DNA of 6,043 bases from contig CAYXRK010000241.1 of assembly GCA_964467615.1 (NCBI GenBank), positions 1-6,043 of the forward strand, read 5' to 3'. The notes beneath the pieces are model-generated. The model had not been told where the DNA came from, did not search any database, and saw only the letters and a list, made by a program, of their open reading frames with translations. The position numbers were made by a program, and so were the translations under genes. How positions within the stretch are numbered: position 1 is the first letter of the stretch; the number at the start of each line of letters is the position of its first letter. This DNA is from CAYXRK01 sp964467615. GTDB lineage: Bacteria > Hydrogenedentota > Hydrogenedentia > Hydrogenedentales > GCA-2746185. Below, piece by piece: positions 5,370 through 6,043 of the stretch.

Positions 5370-5388
5370 CGCACGGTTCTACCGCGCG
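5370..5388. terminator. Hairpin between convergent genes, possible bidirectional terminator
   Basis: Arms CGCACGGT (5370-5377) and ACCGCGCG (5381-5388) pair with one mismatch around a 3-nt loop. The hairpin lies ten bases after the phnW stop and covers the stop of the convergent acetyltransferase gene. There is no T-tract on either strand, so intrinsic termination is uncertain. Confidence 0.3.
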
Positions 5389-6041
5389 AGTTCGTGGACC
5401 AGCACGTCGTGGTAGCGGCTACGAGTGAATACCGCGTCGCGGAGAGAACCTGCCGGGCGGAACCCCATGGATTCGGCGAGGCCCCGCAGGGGTTGTTCCC
5501 ATGGCGCGGAATATAGGAGGACGCGGCGACGGAGGTGTTCGGCGAGCGCTTGCGCAAGCATGCCCTCTAACCCTTTTCGCATGTTTTTGTCCGCGTAGTC
5601 GATCTCGGCGTGAAGATACAGATAGAAGTCGACTGCGCCACTTCCCCCTGACCGGAGCCGCAACAGTCCGGCCGGATCACCGTCTCGCCGGACGATGACG
5701 AATTCGTGCTCGTGCGGCAATGGGTGCAGCGCATCCATCTCTCGCGCATATTGATGGCCGGTCAGTACATTTCGTTCGTTGAGCAGGAAGTAGGCCGCGC
5801 GACGCCACGACTCCCAACGCGTCAACAGCGCGGCGTCCGCCTCGCGCAGCGGACGCAACCCGACGCCGGGACCCAGAACCGCGCGCGCGCGAGTGAGGAG
5901 GCCCGGCTTTTCCGCTGAGCCGAGGTGCGGGTGCAAGCGCCCGTAATCCAGGCCCGCGCCGGCGATCGAGTGAAACGCCGCGATCGACGATTCGAGAAAC
6001 GCTCGATGCGCGTCGCACCACGTCGGGTCGGGCTTGCGCAT
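5379..6041 (-). CDS. GNAT-family N-acetyltransferase, possibly continuing past the window
   Basis: The product is 220 aa from an ATG two bases from the window edge. The frame is still open there, so the true start may lie outside. A GNAT domain spans about residues 60-220. It opens with VGLRPLREADAALLTRWESW (60-79) and continues with the central strands EFVIVRRDGDPAGLLRLR (113-130). The helix region MRKGLEGMLAQALAEHL (154-170) would hold the acetyl-CoA pyrophosphate loop, although the usual Q/RxxGxG/A is imperfect. It ends with LRGLAESMGFRPAGSLRDAV (185-204) and YHDVLVHEL (210-218), the typical GNAT finish. The first 60 residues do not belong to the GNAT core and may be the tail of another domain. 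The substrate is unknown. It converges with phnW, 18 nt apart, so it is not in that operon. Confidence 0.72.
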   Translation of the reverse strand: MRKPDPTWCDAHRAFLESSIAAFHSIAGAGLDYGRLHPHLGSAEKPGLLTRARAVLGPGVGLRPLREADAALLTRWESWRRAAYFLLNERNVLTGHQYAREMDALHPLPHEHEFVIVRRDGDPAGLLRLRSGGSGAVDFYLYLHAEIDYADKNMRKGLEGMLAQALAEHLRRRVLLYSAPWEQPLRGLAESMGFRPAGSLRDAVFTRSRYHDVLVHELAR

Positions 6042-6043
6042 TG

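Overview
The window is about 6 kb of moderately GC-rich bacterial DNA (close to 57-60% by eye). It has no RNA genes, no CRISPR array and no intact insertion sequence. GTG starts are common: five of the ten genes appear to use one. A HEAT-repeat protein, three toxin-antitoxin modules, a DUF2007 protein and a phosphonate-type aminotransferase together suggest a large-genome environmental bacterium, such as a Planctomycetota- or Hydrogenedentota-like lineage or a deltaproteobacterial group. That placement is an impression only; no marker gene is present.

Region 1 (1-709, + strand) holds the C-terminal part of a HEAT-repeat protein. Its reading frame and its repeat pattern extend upstream of the first usable start codon, so the gene looks 5'-damaged or frameshifted.

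Region 2 (710-1920) holds a VapBC module (RHH antitoxin plus PIN-domain RNase) with a GTGA overlap. A near-consensus promoter in front of it would give an almost leaderless mRNA. On each side of vapBC is a gap of 200-310 bp containing what looks like an eroded minus-strand coding remnant. The two remnants share a short peptide pattern.

Region 3 (1921-3389, - strand) reads, in transcription order: DUF2007 protein, MntA-type nucleotidyltransferase antitoxin, HepT RNase toxin, a 92-bp gap, a Phd/YefM-like antitoxin, and a RelE/ParE-type toxin. The first three are tightly packed and probably co-transcribed. Regions 2 and 3 together form a small toxin-antitoxin cluster.

Region 4 (3530-5360, + strand) is a two-gene unit: a class I SAM methyltransferase, then a gene 4 nt downstream that closely resembles PhnW (2-aminoethylphosphonate:pyruvate aminotransferase). 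The methyltransferase looks like those of polysaccharide clusters. Neither phosphonate-degradation genes (phnX, phnY/phnA) nor pepM/ppd are visible, so a role in making or attaching a phosphonate-modified surface glycan is plausible but unproven. A convergent GNAT-type acetyltransferase gene (5379 to the window edge, - strand) closes the window and may continue beyond it.
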